From positions 62,001-126,000 of the forward strand of contig DATCMH010000001.1 of the NCBI GenBank assembly GCA_036563505.1: a stretch of 64,000 nt of DNA, read 5' to 3'. The notes below the pieces were generated by a model. The model searched no databases and was not told the origin of the DNA. It worked only from the letters and a program-made list of their open reading frames with translations. How positions within the stretch are numbered: position 1 is the first letter of the stretch; every line of letters begins with the position of its first letter. The position numbers and the translations under genes were made by a program. This DNA is from DATCMH01 sp036563505 (GTDB taxonomy: Bacteria > Pseudomonadota > Alphaproteobacteria > Rhizobiales > Beijerinckiaceae). This document shows positions 8,705-17,775 of this stretch, piece by piece.

Positions 8705-9834
8705 GCTGCAGCCTTCGTCAGCGCCAGCGCCGCCTCCCATTCCTCCCTCACGTCCGGATCGGTCTCGATCGGCGTGAAGCGGGCGGCAACGCCTGCGAAG
8801 CGGGCCGGCGGGACGAGCCGCGACAGGGCCCAGACCGCCGCGCCGCGCACCACCGGCGCGGGGTCGAGCAGGCAGCGCTCCGCCTCCGCGGCGAGGGCGG
8901 GGTCACCGGAATTGCCGATGGCGATCAGCACGTTGCGCAGAAAGCGGTCCCGCCCGGTGCGCTTGATGGGGGTGCCCGCGAAACGCTGCCGGAATGCCGT
9001 GTCGTCGAGACGGGCCAGCTCACGGAGCGGGGGCGCGGCCAGATCCTCCCGCGCGGCGATCTTGGCCTCGCGACCGGCTTTCGCGAACTTGTTCCAGGGG
9101 CACACGGCGAGGCAGTCGTCGCAGCCGAAGACCCGGTTGCCGATGAGCGGGCGCAGCGCCCGGTCAATCGGCCCGTGATGCTCGATCGTGAGATAGGCGA
9201 TGCAGCGGCGGCTATCGAGGGCGTAAGGCGCAGGGAAGGCGTCGGTCGGGCAAATGTCGAGGCAGCGCCGGCAGGAGCCGCAATGGTCTCGGGCCGGCGC
9301 GTCCGGGGGGAGCTCCGCCGTCGTGAGGATCACGCCGAGCAGCAGCCAGGGCCCGAGGTCCCGCGAGACGAGGACGCTGTGCTTGCCCTGCCAGCCGAGA
9401 CCGGCCGCCTGGGCCAGGGGCTTTTCCATGAGCGGGGCCGTGTCCACGAACACCTTGACGTCGGCGCCGGCCTTCGCGGCGAGAAAGCCCGCGAGTTCCT
9501 TGAGCTTGCCCTTGATGACGTCGTGGTAGTCGCGCCGCTGCGCGTAGGTCGCCACCGCTCCTCGGTCCGCCAGGCGGGTGAGGGCGAGCGGGTCGCCGTC
9601 CGGGGCGGCGCTGAGCCCGAGGACGACGGCGCTGCGCGCCTCGGCCCAGAGCCTCTGAGGCGCTCCGCGCCGCTCGGTCCCCTCCGCCATCCAGGCCATG
9701 TCGGCGTGGTGGCCTGCTTCAATCCAGCCCCTGAGGCGTGCGGTGAAATCGGTGCCCACGCCGAGAGTGGCCACGCGCAGGGCATCGAAGCCCAGCGCTC
9801 CAGCCCGCTCGGCGAACGCGCCTTTGAGCGCCAC
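8701..9834 (-). CDS. queG: epoxyqueuosine reductase QueG
   Basis: QueG uses cobalamin and two [4Fe-4S] clusters to reduce epoxyqueuosine to queuosine in the wobble position of tRNAs with GUN anticodons. Two ferredoxin-like Cys motifs are visible, CGSCRRCLDICPTDAF and CDDCLAVCPWNKF, after the VFVDTAPLMEK region. A HEAT-like C-terminus contains VRGAAVWALSRL. I chose the GTG at 9834, five bases after the gst stop, because the longer open frame would start deep in gst; this gives 377 residues, a normal length. It overlaps the next gene by ATGA. Confidence 0.93.
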   Translation of the reverse strand: MALKGAFAERAGALGFDALRVATLGVGTDFTARLRGWIEAGHHADMAWMAEGTERRGAPQRLWAEARSAVVLGLSAAPDGDPLALTRLADRGAVATYAQRRDYHDVIKGKLKELAGFLAAKAGADVKVFVDTAPLMEKPLAQAAGLGWQGKHSVLVSRDLGPWLLLGVILTTAELPPDAPARDHCGSCRRCLDICPTDAFPAPYALDSRRCIAYLTIEHHGPIDRALRPLIGNRVFGCDDCLAVCPWNKFAKAGREAKIAAREDLAAPPLRELARLDDTAFRQRFAGTPIKRTGRDRFLRNVLIAIGNSGDPALAAEAERCLLDPAPVVRGAAVWALSRLVPPARFAGVAARFTPIETDPDVREEWEAALALTKAAA

Positions 9835-9839
9835 GCCGC

Positions 9840-10532
9840 TCAGAAGTCGAGGTTGGCGTAGGTCGCGGCCGGCGCCATGCCCGGCACCCGATCGCCCAAG
9901 ATGGCGCGGAAGGCCGGCCGGGACTTCACCCGGGCGTACCAGTTCCTCGCCGTTTCGTCCTCGTCCCATGGCACGTCGCCGAGATAATCCGCGCAGGACA
10001 GGTGGGCTGCCGCGGCGAGATCCGCATAGGTCAGATCGTCGCCCGCGAGCCAGTTCCGGGTCGCGATGAGATAGCCGATGTATTTCAGATGATAGCGCAC
10101 GTTGGCGCGCGCCGCACGGATCGCTCCCATGTCCGGCGGGCCGCCACCGAGATCGGGCGCCATGAAGCGCTTGTAGATTTTCTCCGTGACGAGATAGCTC
10201 GTGACCTCATCGTTGAACTTGATCAGGAACCACTCGAGAAGCCGGCGCACCTCGACCCGCTCCGCGGGACCGTTCGGCAGGAGCCGCCGGCCCGAGAGCC
10301 CGAGCCCCCGCGTCTCGTCGAGATATTCCGCGATCACGCCGGCGCCGGGCACCGCGAGGCCGCTCTCCTCGACGAAGACGGGCGTCGCCCCGCTCGGATT
10401 GAGCGCCAGGAATTCCGGACGCCGCTCCCAGGGGCGCTCCTCGACGAGGCGCGGCTCCATCGTCATCTCGGCGAGGACGAGGCGCACGAAGCGGGATTGC
10501 GGGCAGAACGCGTATTGGTGGAGGGTTGCCAT
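9840..10532 (-). CDS. glutathione S-transferase family protein
   Basis: A 230-residue cytosolic GST-like protein: thioredoxin-fold N-terminus (FCPQSRFVRLVLAE, and NPSGATPVFVEESG for glutathione gamma-glutamyl binding), then an all-helical C-terminal domain with WLAGDDLTYADLAAAAHL. The CPxS start of the motif suggests a Ser/Cys-type active site. It is the first gene of the leftward gst-queG-SDR operon, a pairing I recall as frequent in Rhizobiales. Its substrate cannot be told from sequence. Confidence 0.9.
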   Translation of the reverse strand: MATLHQYAFCPQSRFVRLVLAEMTMEPRLVEERPWERRPEFLALNPSGATPVFVEESGLAVPGAGVIAEYLDETRGLGLSGRRLLPNGPAERVEVRRLLEWFLIKFNDEVTSYLVTEKIYKRFMAPDLGGGPPDMGAIRAARANVRYHLKYIGYLIATRNWLAGDDLTYADLAAAAHLSCADYLGDVPWDEDETARNWYARVKSRPAFRAILGDRVPGMAPAATYANLDF

Positions 10533-10708
10533 GAACGGGGTCTGAACACGGGCAGGCGGGCGGCATTAAGGCCGGGTGACCTTAACGGCGGGTAACGGTC
10601 CGGGAACGCATCGGGTGATAGGCGTGCCCCTGGCCTATACACAGGCCGACGCCGGGGATCGATTCGCTCCCGCGTCCGATGCAGCGCTGAACCGGCTGGA
10701 CCTCTCTC

Positions 10709-11512
10709 ATGAACGTGACGCAGCTCCTGCAAGCCCTGTTCCTCGGCTTCATCGAGGGCCTGACGGAGTTCCTGCCCGTCTCGTCGACCGGTCACCTCCT
10801 GCTCGTCGGCCACTTCCTAGGCTTTCAGTCGACCGGCAAGACCTTCGAGGTGCTGGTCCAGCTCGGCGCCATCCTGGCGATCCTGCTCGTCTACTTTCAC
10901 CGGCTCTGGGCGATCGCCAAGGCCCTGCCGAGCGATCCCAACGCCCGCCGCTTCGTGATCGGCGTGCTCGCCGCCTTCCTGCCGGCGGCGCTGATCGGCG
11001 CGGTCCTGCACGGCTTCATCAAGGGCGTGCTCTTCGACCCCTTCGTCGTCTGCATCGCGCTGATCGTGGGCGGCCTCGTACTCCTCATGCTCGACGAGTT
11101 CCGCTTCGCCGAGACGCATGACGACGCCACGCGCTTCCCGCTCTCGATGTACGTGAAGATCGGCTTCATCCAGTGCCTCGCCATGGTGCCGGGCGTCTCG
11201 CGCTCGGGCGCCACCATCGTCGGGGGCATGCTGCTCGGCGCCACGAAGCGGGCGGCGGCCGAGTTCTCCTTCTTCCTCGCCATGCCCACCATGGCCGGGG
11301 CCTTCACCTACGATCTTCTCAAAAACTACAAGCTCCTCAGCTTCAACGACGGCGCGCTGATTGTCGTCGGCTTCGTCGCGGCCTTCGTCTCGGCGCTCAT
11401 CGTGGTGCGCGGCTTCCTCGACTACGTCTCCCGGCACGGCTTCGCGTTGTTTGCCTGGTGGCGCATCATCGTCGGCGCGGCGGGCCTCGCCGGGCTCTTG
11501 GTCTTCGGCTGA
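10709..11512 (+). CDS. uppP: undecaprenyl-diphosphatase UppP (BacA)
   Basis: Integral membrane phosphatase that converts undecaprenyl diphosphate to the monophosphate, recycling the lipid carrier of peptidoglycan and O-antigen synthesis; overexpression gives bacitracin resistance. The 267-residue protein has the two signature motifs: GLTEFLPVSSTGHL near residues 16-29 and GVSRSGATI at about 162-170, set among about eight membrane helices. It diverges from gst with a 176-bp gap that must hold both promoters. Confidence 0.96.
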   Translation: MNVTQLLQALFLGFIEGLTEFLPVSSTGHLLLVGHFLGFQSTGKTFEVLVQLGAILAILLVYFHRLWAIAKALPSDPNARRFVIGVLAAFLPAALIGAVLHGFIKGVLFDPFVVCIALIVGGLVLLMLDEFRFAETHDDATRFPLSMYVKIGFIQCLAMVPGVSRSGATIVGGMLLGATKRAAAEFSFFLAMPTMAGAFTYDLLKNYKLLSFNDGALIVVGFVAAFVSALIVVRGFLDYVSRHGFALFAWWRIIVGAAGLAGLLVFG

Positions 11513-11533
11513 GCGGGCGCTACATCGAGGGTC

Positions 11534-11831
11534 ATGACCCGGGACGAAGCGATCGAGGCCCTCCGGCGGGAAGCGGACGCCCTGCGCGCGCAGGGGGGCG
11601 ACGGCCCTTTACCTCTTCGGCTCGACGGCGCGAGGCGCGGCGACGCCTCAGAGCGATTTGGACGTGTTCATCGGTTACGATCGCGGCCGGCCTTTCACCC
11701 TCTTCGATCTCGTGGGAATGCAGCACTTCTTGAATGACCAACTCGGCACCGTCGTCGATTTAACGACGCGGGACAGTTTGCATCCTCTCCTGAAGAGCGA
11801 CATCGAGGCGTCGGCCATCCAGGTATTTTGA
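11534..11831 (+). pseudogene. MNT-type minimal nucleotidyltransferase, frameshifted in a G6 tract
   Basis: The reading frame from ATG 11534 (MTRDEAIEALRREADALRAQ) breaks at GGGGGG (11593-11598). The rest of the protein lies in the +1 frame from about 11598: ATALYLFGSTARG, then SDLDVFIGY and VVDLTTRDSLHPLL, ending at the TGA 11829-11831. Removing one G gives a continuous 98-residue protein with the GSxARG...SDxDVF signature of minimal nucleotidyltransferases, the family of MntA antitoxins that AMPylate HEPN toxins. No HEPN partner is adjacent. It could be a pseudogene, a sequencing error in the G run or a variable tract. Without correction the first frame gives a 67-residue product of no known fold. 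Confidence 0.75.
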
Positions 11832-11844
11832 GAGCACATCTCGA

Positions 11845-12084
11845 ATGACCACCCGCGACACCGCCATCGCCGTCGTGACCGCTGTCAGCGCAGGCCTCTT
11901 AGCCGCGACCCTCGCCGTCATCCTGGCTTTTGCCGCCCCGCGCGCCGCGGCCGATCCCGCGCCGGGCTGCGCCGAATGGACGGACGGGTGCCGGGTCTGC
12001 CAGCGCACGGCTCAAGGCCCGGCCTGCTCGACGCCGGGCATCGCCTGCCAGGTCGGCCCGACCCGCTGCCTGCGGCGGTCCTAA
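11845..12084 (+). CDS. small exported or membrane-anchored Cys-rich protein
   Basis: A 79-residue protein with a hydrophobic N-terminal helix (about residues 8-34, possible cleavage after AAA) and a short outer part with six Cys at 42, 49, 52, 61, 68 and 75 in the pattern CAEWTDGCRVCQRT. Even spacing and export suggest up to three disulfides or a metal site. The ATG starts 13 bases after the broken nucleotidyltransferase. Its TAA overlaps the TAG of the convergent nth by three bases. Function unknown; I recall similar WTDGC-containing small proteins in Rhizobiales but cannot verify. Confidence 0.65.
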   Translation: MTTRDTAIAVVTAVSAGLLAATLAVILAFAAPRAAADPAPGCAEWTDGCRVCQRTAQGPACSTPGIACQVGPTRCLRRS

Positions 12085-12863
12085 GGCGCCGGCGTCTTCG
12101 GCTCGAAGCGGCAGAGGTCGATGATAGGGCAGCGCCAGCACTCGGGCTTGCGCGCCTTGCACACGTAGCGCCCGTGCAGGATCAGCCAATGATGGGCGTT
12201 GAGCAGGTAGTCGGGCGGGACGATCCGCTCGAGCCCGTCCTGGACCTGGTCCGGCGTCGCGCCCGGCGCCAGCGGGATGCGGTTCGAGACCCGGAAGATA
12301 TGGGTGTCGACGGCGATGCGGGGCTGGCCGAAGGCGACGTTGACGACGACGCTCGCGGTCTTGCGCCCCACGCCCGGCAGGGCCCGCAGGAGTTCGAGGT
12401 CAGGCGGCACCTCGCCGCCGTGCTGGTCGAGCAGAAGTTGCGAGAGCGCGATGACGTTCTTCGCCTTGTTGCGGTAGAGTCCGATGGTGCGGATGTGCTC
12501 GCGCACCACGTCCTCGCCCAGCGCCAGCATGGCCCGCGGGTGATCGGCCTTGGCAAACAGCGGCCGGGTCGCGAGATTCACGCCCTTGTCGGTGGCCTGG
12601 GCCGAGAGCACCACCGCGACGAGGAGGGTGTAAGGGTTGATGTATTCGAGCTCCGCGCGCGGCTCAGGCATCGCCGCGCTCAGGCGCCCGAAGATTTCGG
12701 CGACGGTGGCCGCATCGACGGGTTTCGGTCCGCGCCGGCGGCGCGCCTTGGGCTTCGCGCGGCCCTTGAGCGGCGCGACGAGCACGCCACTCGCTTCGCC
12801 CGTCGACCGCGCGGCCATTCGTCTCGCGCCCTTGGGGGGCCTCGGTGCCTTAACCTCGCTCAT
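12081..12863 (-). CDS. nth: endonuclease III
   Basis: Base-excision-repair DNA glycosylase/AP lyase for oxidised pyrimidines. The 260-residue protein has the helix-hairpin-helix LPGVGRKTA with catalytic Lys168, the catalytic Asp186 in VDTHIFR, and the C-terminal [4Fe-4S] ligands C235-x6-C242-x2-C245-x5-C251. An N-terminal extension of about 48 residues is basic and probably disordered, a common alphaproteobacterial feature. The start codon lies only 20 bases from that of the divergent DUF2244 gene, and a TATAAC -10 hexamer sits six bases before it, so the mRNA may be leaderless. Confidence 0.96.
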   Translation of the reverse strand: MSEVKAPRPPKGARRMAARSTGEASGVLVAPLKGRAKPKARRRRGPKPVDAATVAEIFGRLSAAMPEPRAELEYINPYTLLVAVVLSAQATDKGVNLATRPLFAKADHPRAMLALGEDVVREHIRTIGLYRNKAKNVIALSQLLLDQHGGEVPPDLELLRALPGVGRKTASVVVNVAFGQPRIAVDTHIFRVSNRIPLAPGATPDQVQDGLERIVPPDYLLNAHHWLILHGRYVCKARKPECWRCPIIDLCRFEPKTPAP

Positions 12864-12897
12864 GAGCGCGTTATATTGAGCCCATGGAGAGCGGCAA
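12850..12897. promoter_or_regulatory. overlapping divergent promoters, predicted leaderless for nth and DUF2244
   Basis: The 20-bp gap between the two divergent start codons contains one AT-rich island, GTTATATT (12870-12877), in otherwise GC-rich sequence. On the plus strand TTAACC (12850-12855), a 16-bp spacer and TATATT (12872-12877) precede ATG 12884 by six bases. On the minus strand TTGCCG (complement of 12892-12897), a 16-bp spacer and TATAAC (complement of 12870-12875) precede ATG 12863, also by six bases. Transcription would then start at or next to each A of ATG. The -35 matches are only four of six. Confidence 0.5.
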
Positions 12898-13393
12898 GCG
12901 ACCCGACGACGCTGCCGAGCGCTTCGAGCGGCCCGTGTTCAGCGCCGTCATCCGGCCGCACCGGTCGCTCGGCCAGGAAGCGTTCCGCACCGTCATGACC
13001 CTGTGCTGCCTCGCGACGATCGTCGCGAGCGTACCTTTCGTCGTGCTCGGCTTCTGGCCCGTGGCGGGCTTCTTCGGCCTCGACCTCCTGGCGCTCTACA
13101 TCGCCTTCCGCGTCAGCTACCGCCGCGCCGACGCGTTCGAGGAACTGGTGCTCACGCCGATCGAGCTGTTGATGCGCCAGGTGACCCATCGCGGCGTCGC
13201 CCGGGAATGGCGCTTCAATCCGCTCTGGACCCGCCTCGACCGCGAGCAGGACGACGAGTTCGGGCTCCTGCGCCTCGCCGTCACCCATCGCGGCGAGCGC
13301 GTCGTCGTGGCCCGGGACCTCTCGCCCCACGAGCGTGAGAGCTTCGCCGACGCGTTGTCGAAGGCCCTGGCCGACGTGAAGAAGGGCGCCTGA
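12884..13393 (+). CDS. DUF2244 family membrane protein
   Basis: A 169-residue integral membrane protein with two adjacent transmembrane helices (about residues 36-57 and 62-80) between cytosolic ends. The N-terminal FSAVIRPHRSLG and the later EWRFNPLWTRL are typical of the DUF2244 family, found through alphaproteobacteria with no established role. It diverges from nth across a 20-bp gap. Confidence 0.88.
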   Translation: MESGKRPDDAAERFERPVFSAVIRPHRSLGQEAFRTVMTLCCLATIVASVPFVVLGFWPVAGFFGLDLLALYIAFRVSYRRADAFEELVLTPIELLMRQVTHRGVAREWRFNPLWTRLDREQDDEFGLLRLAVTHRGERVVVARDLSPHERESFADALSKALADVKKGA

Positions 13394-13479
13394 CCGCAGC
13401 CGGTGGACGGGCGCAGGAATCGGGTGTCGCGGGCGCACCGGTCCTGGTTTAGTTCGGCTCACGACCGGAGCCTGCCCCC

Positions 13480-14409
13480 ATGCTCAACGCTCTTCGCCAA
13501 ACCCTGAACGATGCCGTCCCGGACGGGATCGAGCCCGCCGGCTTCACCCCTGACGGCGCCGATTACGAGCGGGTCCGCCGGATCATCGCTTTCATCTCGG
13601 AGCGCTGGCGCGAGCAGCCCTCCCTGGAGGCGATCGCCGACCATGTCGGTCTCTCGACGACCCACGTCCATCACCTGTTCCGCCGCTGGTGCGGGCTCAC
13701 CCCCAAGGCCTTCCTGCAGGCGATCACGCTCGACAGTGCCAAGGCGCTCCTCGCCGACGCGGCGAGCGTGCTCGACGCCACCTACGAGGTCGGCCTGTCG
13801 GGCCCCGGCCGTCTGCACGATCTCTTCGTCACCCATGAGGCCATGACGCCCGGTGACTTCAAGAGCGGCGGCTCCGGCCTCGTCCTGCGTTACGGCTACC
13901 ACCTCTCGCCCTTCGGAGAGGCGATCCTGGTGGCAACCGAGCGGGGGTTGGCAGGGCTCGGCTTCGTCGACGGTGGCGATCGCGGCGCGGCGCTCGACGA
14001 CATGCGCCGGCGCTGGCCGCAGGCGCACTACGTCGAGGACCTCTCGGCGACGGCGCCGCTGGCCCGGCGCATCTTCGACCCCCTCGCCTGGCGCCAGGAT
14101 CAGCCCCTGCGCGTCGTCATGATCGGAACCGACTTCGAGGTTCGGGTCTGGCAGACGCTGCTGCGCATCCCGCTCGGCAAGGCCACGACCTACGGCGATA
14201 TCGCGAACCGGCTCGGCCGCCCGACGGCCTCGCGGGCGGTGGGCGCGGCCGTGGGCAAGAACCCCATCTCCTTCGTGGTGCCCTGCCACCGGGTGCTCGG
14301 GCGCTCGGGCGCCCTCACCGGCTACCATTGGGGCCTCACCCGCAAGCAGGCGATCTTGGGCTGGGAGGCGGGCTGTCTCGCGCAGACACCGGCCGCGAAG
14401 GCCGGCTAA
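13480..14409 (+). CDS. AraC-type HTH fused to methylated-DNA--protein-cysteine methyltransferase (Ada-like)
   Basis: A 309-residue fusion: an AraC/XylS helix-turn-helix (about residues 25-120, with LSTTHVHHLFRRW) followed by an O6-alkylguanine-DNA alkyltransferase domain with acceptor Cys269 in VPCHRVLG. It lacks the N-terminal Cys4 zinc domain that in E. coli Ada takes methyl groups from phosphotriesters and switches on transcription. DNA repair of O6-methylguanine is well supported; whether the HTH still regulates anything is open. It stands alone, with no alkA or alkB beside it. Confidence 0.92.
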   Translation: MLNALRQTLNDAVPDGIEPAGFTPDGADYERVRRIIAFISERWREQPSLEAIADHVGLSTTHVHHLFRRWCGLTPKAFLQAITLDSAKALLADAASVLDATYEVGLSGPGRLHDLFVTHEAMTPGDFKSGGSGLVLRYGYHLSPFGEAILVATERGLAGLGFVDGGDRGAALDDMRRRWPQAHYVEDLSATAPLARRIFDPLAWRQDQPLRVVMIGTDFEVRVWQTLLRIPLGKATTYGDIANRLGRPTASRAVGAAVGKNPISFVVPCHRVLGRSGALTGYHWGLTRKQAILGWEAGCLAQTPAAKAG

Positions 14410-14426
14410 CGGCCTCACGCCTGACG

Positions 14427-15374
14427 TCAGTAGAGCTGCCCAGGCTGGGCTGGGGCCGGCTGCGCCGTCGGACCGGGAGGGGCGACCGGCGGCCGGGGAC
14501 GCGGCGGGCGCGGCCGATCCGGATTGGCGGAAGCTGTCAGCCCGAGGCGGGCGCCGAGGCTCAAGGCTCGCGCCTCCGTGAAGCGGGCGTGACAGAAGCC
14601 GTGGGTGCTTTCCCGCGCGTAGTCGCGGCAGAGCATCTCGCGCTCGGACGAGAAAGCGGCCTGCTCGCCGACGACGGTGCGGACCCCTGCGCCCGTCGCG
14701 CGCTGGCTGAGCACGCGGTAGTTCTCGCGCACGGCCTTGTCGGCGCCGCCGCGGGCCTGCTCGATCGTCTTCGCCTGGGGCACGAGGGCGCTGGGCTCCG
14801 GCCCCCAGAGCCCGCGCACGTCGACCCGGCATTCCGCCGCCTCGAACAGGCAGGCCTCTTTGGGCTGGGTCACGAGAACCCCGCCGTCGAGCACGTCGAC
14901 GACCATGGGGCAGGCTGTCGCCTCGAGCGTGTAGCGGGGCGCGCCGTCCGGACGGCCCTGGCTCGCGAGGGGCAAGCCCGCCCCCTCCCCGAGAGTGACG
15001 GCGCAGGCCTCGCCCGGCCGCGACGGCTTGGTGCCGGCCAAGGTCAGGCGGGCCTTGAGATCCTTGCCCGCGCGCTCGAGGCGAAGCGAGCCCGCGCGGC
15101 CGTTGAGCTTGAGCTCCTTGCCCACGACCGCATCCTCGGACGGGGCTTTGATGGCGACCGGGCGGGCGACGGGCGGTCCGGGATCGGGCCGCGGAGCGGG
15201 CGGCGCGCCGGGCGCCGGCTGATCCGGACCGGGCGGCGCGCCGGGCGCAGGCTCGGCGGCCCCGGGGAAGCGAGCGCCGGGCAGCATCATGGGCTGCGCG
15301 AAGGCGGCGCCGCTCGCGGCGAGGGCAAGCCCCGCGCACAGGAGCCGAGCTCCGAGATCGTACCGCACGCCCAT
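14427..15374 (-). CDS. exported Pro-rich protein of unknown function with six cysteines
   Basis: A 315-residue protein with a clear signal peptide (cleavage expected after AFA, about residue 26), a Pro/Gly/Ala-rich linker (about 30-70), a globular region with six Cys (GEACAV, TACPM, EACLF, AECRV, MLCRD, GFCHA), and a Pro-rich tail. Periplasmic or surface location is inferred from the signal; the even number of Cys fits disulfides. I do not recognise the domain. It is convergent with the Ada-like gene and has its own candidate promoter upstream. Confidence 0.75.
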   Translation of the reverse strand: MGVRYDLGARLLCAGLALAASGAAFAQPMMLPGARFPGAAEPAPGAPPGPDQPAPGAPPAPRPDPGPPVARPVAIKAPSEDAVVGKELKLNGRAGSLRLERAGKDLKARLTLAGTKPSRPGEACAVTLGEGAGLPLASQGRPDGAPRYTLEATACPMVVDVLDGGVLVTQPKEACLFEAAECRVDVRGLWGPEPSALVPQAKTIEQARGGADKAVRENYRVLSQRATGAGVRTVVGEQAAFSSEREMLCRDYARESTHGFCHARFTEARALSLGARLGLTASANPDRPRPPRPRPPVAPPGPTAQPAPAQPGQLY

Positions 15375-15444
15375 GATCGTGTCCGCTTGACTGCTGCCAG
15401 TGACCGCCCGCGACGTTCTTCGAGAGAAACCCGCAAGCCCGATG

Positions 15445-15474
15445 GTTAACGGGAACCTCTTTCGCTTTCGTCAA
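15445..15474 (-). promoter_or_regulatory. candidate sigma70 promoter for the exported Pro-rich protein
   Basis: On the minus strand TTGACG (complement of 15469-15474) is followed after 18 bases by GTTAAC (complement of 15445-15450). The -35 is five of six; the -10 is weaker. It lies about 70 bp upstream of the start at 15374. Confidence 0.4.
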
Positions 15475-15563
15475 CTAACATCCTTGGCGGCACCCGTGTA
15501 GGACATCGGTGCAACACCGCTGCGGCACGGTCCGCGGACCCGTCGAGCATGGACGAGGTTCGT

Positions 15564-15592
15564 CTTGCGGGGGGTGGACCCCCTCCTTATAT
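15564..15592 (+). promoter_or_regulatory. RpoH (sigma32) heat-shock promoter of dnaK
   Basis: CTTG (15564-15567), an 18-bp spacer and CTTATAT (15586-15592) fit the alphaproteobacterial sigma32 pattern CTTG-N17/18-CYTATNT. The site lies about 150 bp upstream of the dnaK ATG, leaving a long leader. The 15375-15741 interval holds this promoter, the divergent candidate promoter and one hairpin; no other gene is visible there. Confidence 0.7.
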
Positions 15593-15686
15593 CACCGCGG
15601 GCGACAGGGGCGGCTAAGGCTTCGGGCCGGTCGGCACGCGGCGGCCGCTTCCTGTTTCACAGAACAACATCAATCACCTGCCATGG

Positions 15687-15712
15687 GCCGAGCTGCTGTC
15701 TTGGGGCTCGGC
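15687..15712 (+). promoter_or_regulatory. hairpin in the dnaK leader
   Basis: GCCGAGC (15687-15693) and GCTCGGC (15706-15712) are perfect complements around a 12-base loop, ending 29 bases before the dnaK start. It could affect leader stability or translation; no T-run follows, so it is not a standard terminator. Confidence 0.35.
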
Positions 15713-15741
15713 GGTCTGCTTTGAAAGTGAGGGATCCCGCC

Positions 15742-17655
<1,914 letters not shown>

Positions 17656-17674
17656 GACGCGCGAGTCGTGAGTA

Positions 17675-17752
17675 GCGAATGGCGAGTGGCGGGGCGCTGA
17701 GGCGTCCTGCCGCTCGCCTTGCTCTATTCGCTATTCGCCACTCGCCATTCGC
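17675..17752. repeat. inverted repeat between dnaK and dnaJ
   Basis: GCGAATGGCGAGTGGC (17675-17690) and its exact complement GCCACTCGCCATTCGC (17737-17752) flank a 46-base spacer and fill most of the 120-bp dnaK-dnaJ gap. In RNA this is a 16-bp stem. CTATTCG is also repeated in tandem at the right arm. It may act as an mRNA processing or stability element setting the dnaK:dnaJ ratio, or be a mobile palindromic repeat. No T-run follows. Confidence 0.7.
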
Positions 17753-17775
17753 GCTCCGAAGGAACTGACGCGTCG

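Noticed and set aside
11593..11600. Programmed ribosomal frameshift in the MNT gene
   Set aside because: A +1 shift would be needed, and there is no stop-codon or slippery heptamer context; an indel in the G run is simpler. Kept as a finding only for the tract.
13459..15474. 671-codon open frame antisense to the Ada-like gene and over the Pro-rich gene
   Set aside because: Arg/Pro/Gly-rich translation with no recognisable fold, caused by high GC; both overlapped genes are well supported.
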